Shown piece by piece: positions 63,543 to 64,000 of a stretch of 64,000 nucleotides of DNA. The stretch comes from Kribbella voronezhensis (GTDB lineage Bacteria; Actinomycetota; Actinomycetes; Propionibacteriales; Kribbellaceae). The stretch spans positions 4,037,403 to 4,101,402 of the forward strand of contig NZ_SOCE01000001.1 in the NCBI RefSeq assembly GCF_004365175.1. Direction: 5' to 3'. The position numbers and the translations under genes were made by a program. The notes under the pieces are model-generated. The model searched no databases and was not told where the DNA came from. It saw only the letters and a program-made list of their open reading frames with translations. Numbering within the stretch: position 1 is the first letter of the stretch; every line of letters begins with the position of its first letter.

Positions 63543-64000
63543 ATGCCGCTGTGGGCTGATCATGCGATCTGGTGGCATGTGTATCCGTTGGGGTTCACCG
63601 GCGCCGAGGCGACCGCGCCGGCGGGTCGGCGGGTCGTGCATCGCCTGCCGCGCCTGGAGAACTGGCTCGACTACGCGATCGAGTTGGGTTGCTCCGGCCT
63701 GCTCCTCGGCCCGGTCTTCGAGTCGGAGACGCACGGGTACGACACGGTCGACCACTTTCAGATCGATCCCCGGCTGGGTGATTACGCGGACTTCGACCGG
63801 CTCGTCGCGGCAGCCAAGGCGCGCGGCCTGCGCATAGTCCTGGACGGCGTGTTCAACCACGTCGCGAGATCGTTCGCGGCGAAGCCGGAGTGGTTCCGCC
63901 GCCACCCCGACGGCGCACAGGTCTTCTTCGAGGGCCATGAGCACCTGCTGGTCCTCAACCACGAGCTGCCTGAGATCCGCGAGTACGTGGTGGACGTGAT
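63543..64000 (+). CDS. GH13 alpha-amylase-family enzyme, 3' end outside window
   Basis: 152 complete codons from ATG 63543, with GGGAGGAGC upstream; the frame is open to the window edge. It begins MPLWADHAIWWHVYPLGFTG, the usual GH13 N-terminal strand. LLLGPVFESETHGYDTVDHF and region I (VLDGVFNHVARS, the conserved D-x-V-x-N-H) follow. The catalytic regions II-IV are beyond the window. Specificity (maltogenic, trehalose-related or alpha-glucosidase) cannot be assigned. Confidence 0.9.
   Translation, partial: MPLWADHAIWWHVYPLGFTGAEATAPAGRRVVHRLPRLENWLDYAIELGCSGLLLGPVFESETHGYDTVDHFQIDPRLGDYADFDRLVAAAKARGLRIVLDGVFNHVARSFAAKPEWFRRHPDGAQVFFEGHEHLLVLNHELPEIREYVVDV

Overview
This is a 64-kb chromosomal stretch from a very GC-rich actinobacterium. 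The supporting signs are GTG/ATG starts with GGAGG-type ribosome sites, many 4-base ATGA/GTGA gene overlaps, a dnaK-grpE-dnaJ-hspR operon with HAIR operators, SARP/STAND regulators, a class E sortase, GT87 mannosyltransferases and SigE-type ECF sigma factors. The overall flavour fits Nocardioidaceae/Kribbella-like soil actinobacteria, but that genus-level guess is inference. I see no rRNA, tRNA, CRISPR array, prophage or transposase.

Layout. 1-3574 is the end of a histidine-utilisation operon: an M20 amidohydrolase cut by the window edge, then hutF and hutI. 3575-4660 is a compact unit in which a winged-helix/DUF559 Vsr-like nuclease gene is bracketed by two ~100-bp elements, each made of inverted arms exactly 60 nt apart. 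Then come a sialidase-fold protein, a phosphoribosyltransferase and a GNAT enzyme. 6859-11228 is the HspR-controlled dnaK operon, followed at 11352-11826 by a hairpin-rich tandem repeat array. 11898-17973 holds a GNAT enzyme, two GT87 polyprenyl-phosphate-mannose-type transferases and a two-component system. 18121-24634 has a large secreted subtilase divergent from clpB, with a HAIR operator between them.

24759-29740 contains a small membrane protein, an ArsC/Spx-like protein, an RNase H-like (DUF3800-like) gene, an aminotransferase, and a MarR regulator divergent from an MFS exporter with a striking double operator. 29789-35955 is a carbohydrate module: a secreted GH87-like beta-helix hydrolase, a GntR/FadR regulator, and a sugar ABC importer without its own ATPase. 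35992-45458 holds an LplA-like ligase, an SDR, an XRE-NB-ARC-TPR regulator, a lipoprotein, an NmrA/QOR2-like oxidoreductase with its HxlR regulator, a sigma factor with a membrane partner, a GT2 and a LysR.

45415-51657 has a second LysR, an aldo/keto reductase, an HTH_42 protein, vapBC and the threonine catabolism pair tdh-kbl. 51792-60418 runs sortase E, pyrE, two paralogous membrane-anchored proteins, a LemA protein, a 996-aa SARP regulator, a degenerate NlpC/P60-like protein, DedA and a TrmH methyltransferase. 60415-62806 is a translationally coupled sigma factor, membrane partner and secreted beta-propeller. The window ends in a small gene and the first 152 codons of a GH13 enzyme.

The observations most worth following are the palindrome-bracketed nuclease unit (3575-4660), the repeat array after hspR, the SARP gene with similar direct repeats on both sides, the degenerate direct repeats around the RNase H-like gene, the duplicated leader before two unrelated genes (35951 and 36746), and a strongly enriched GTACTGC/GCAGTAC heptamer.
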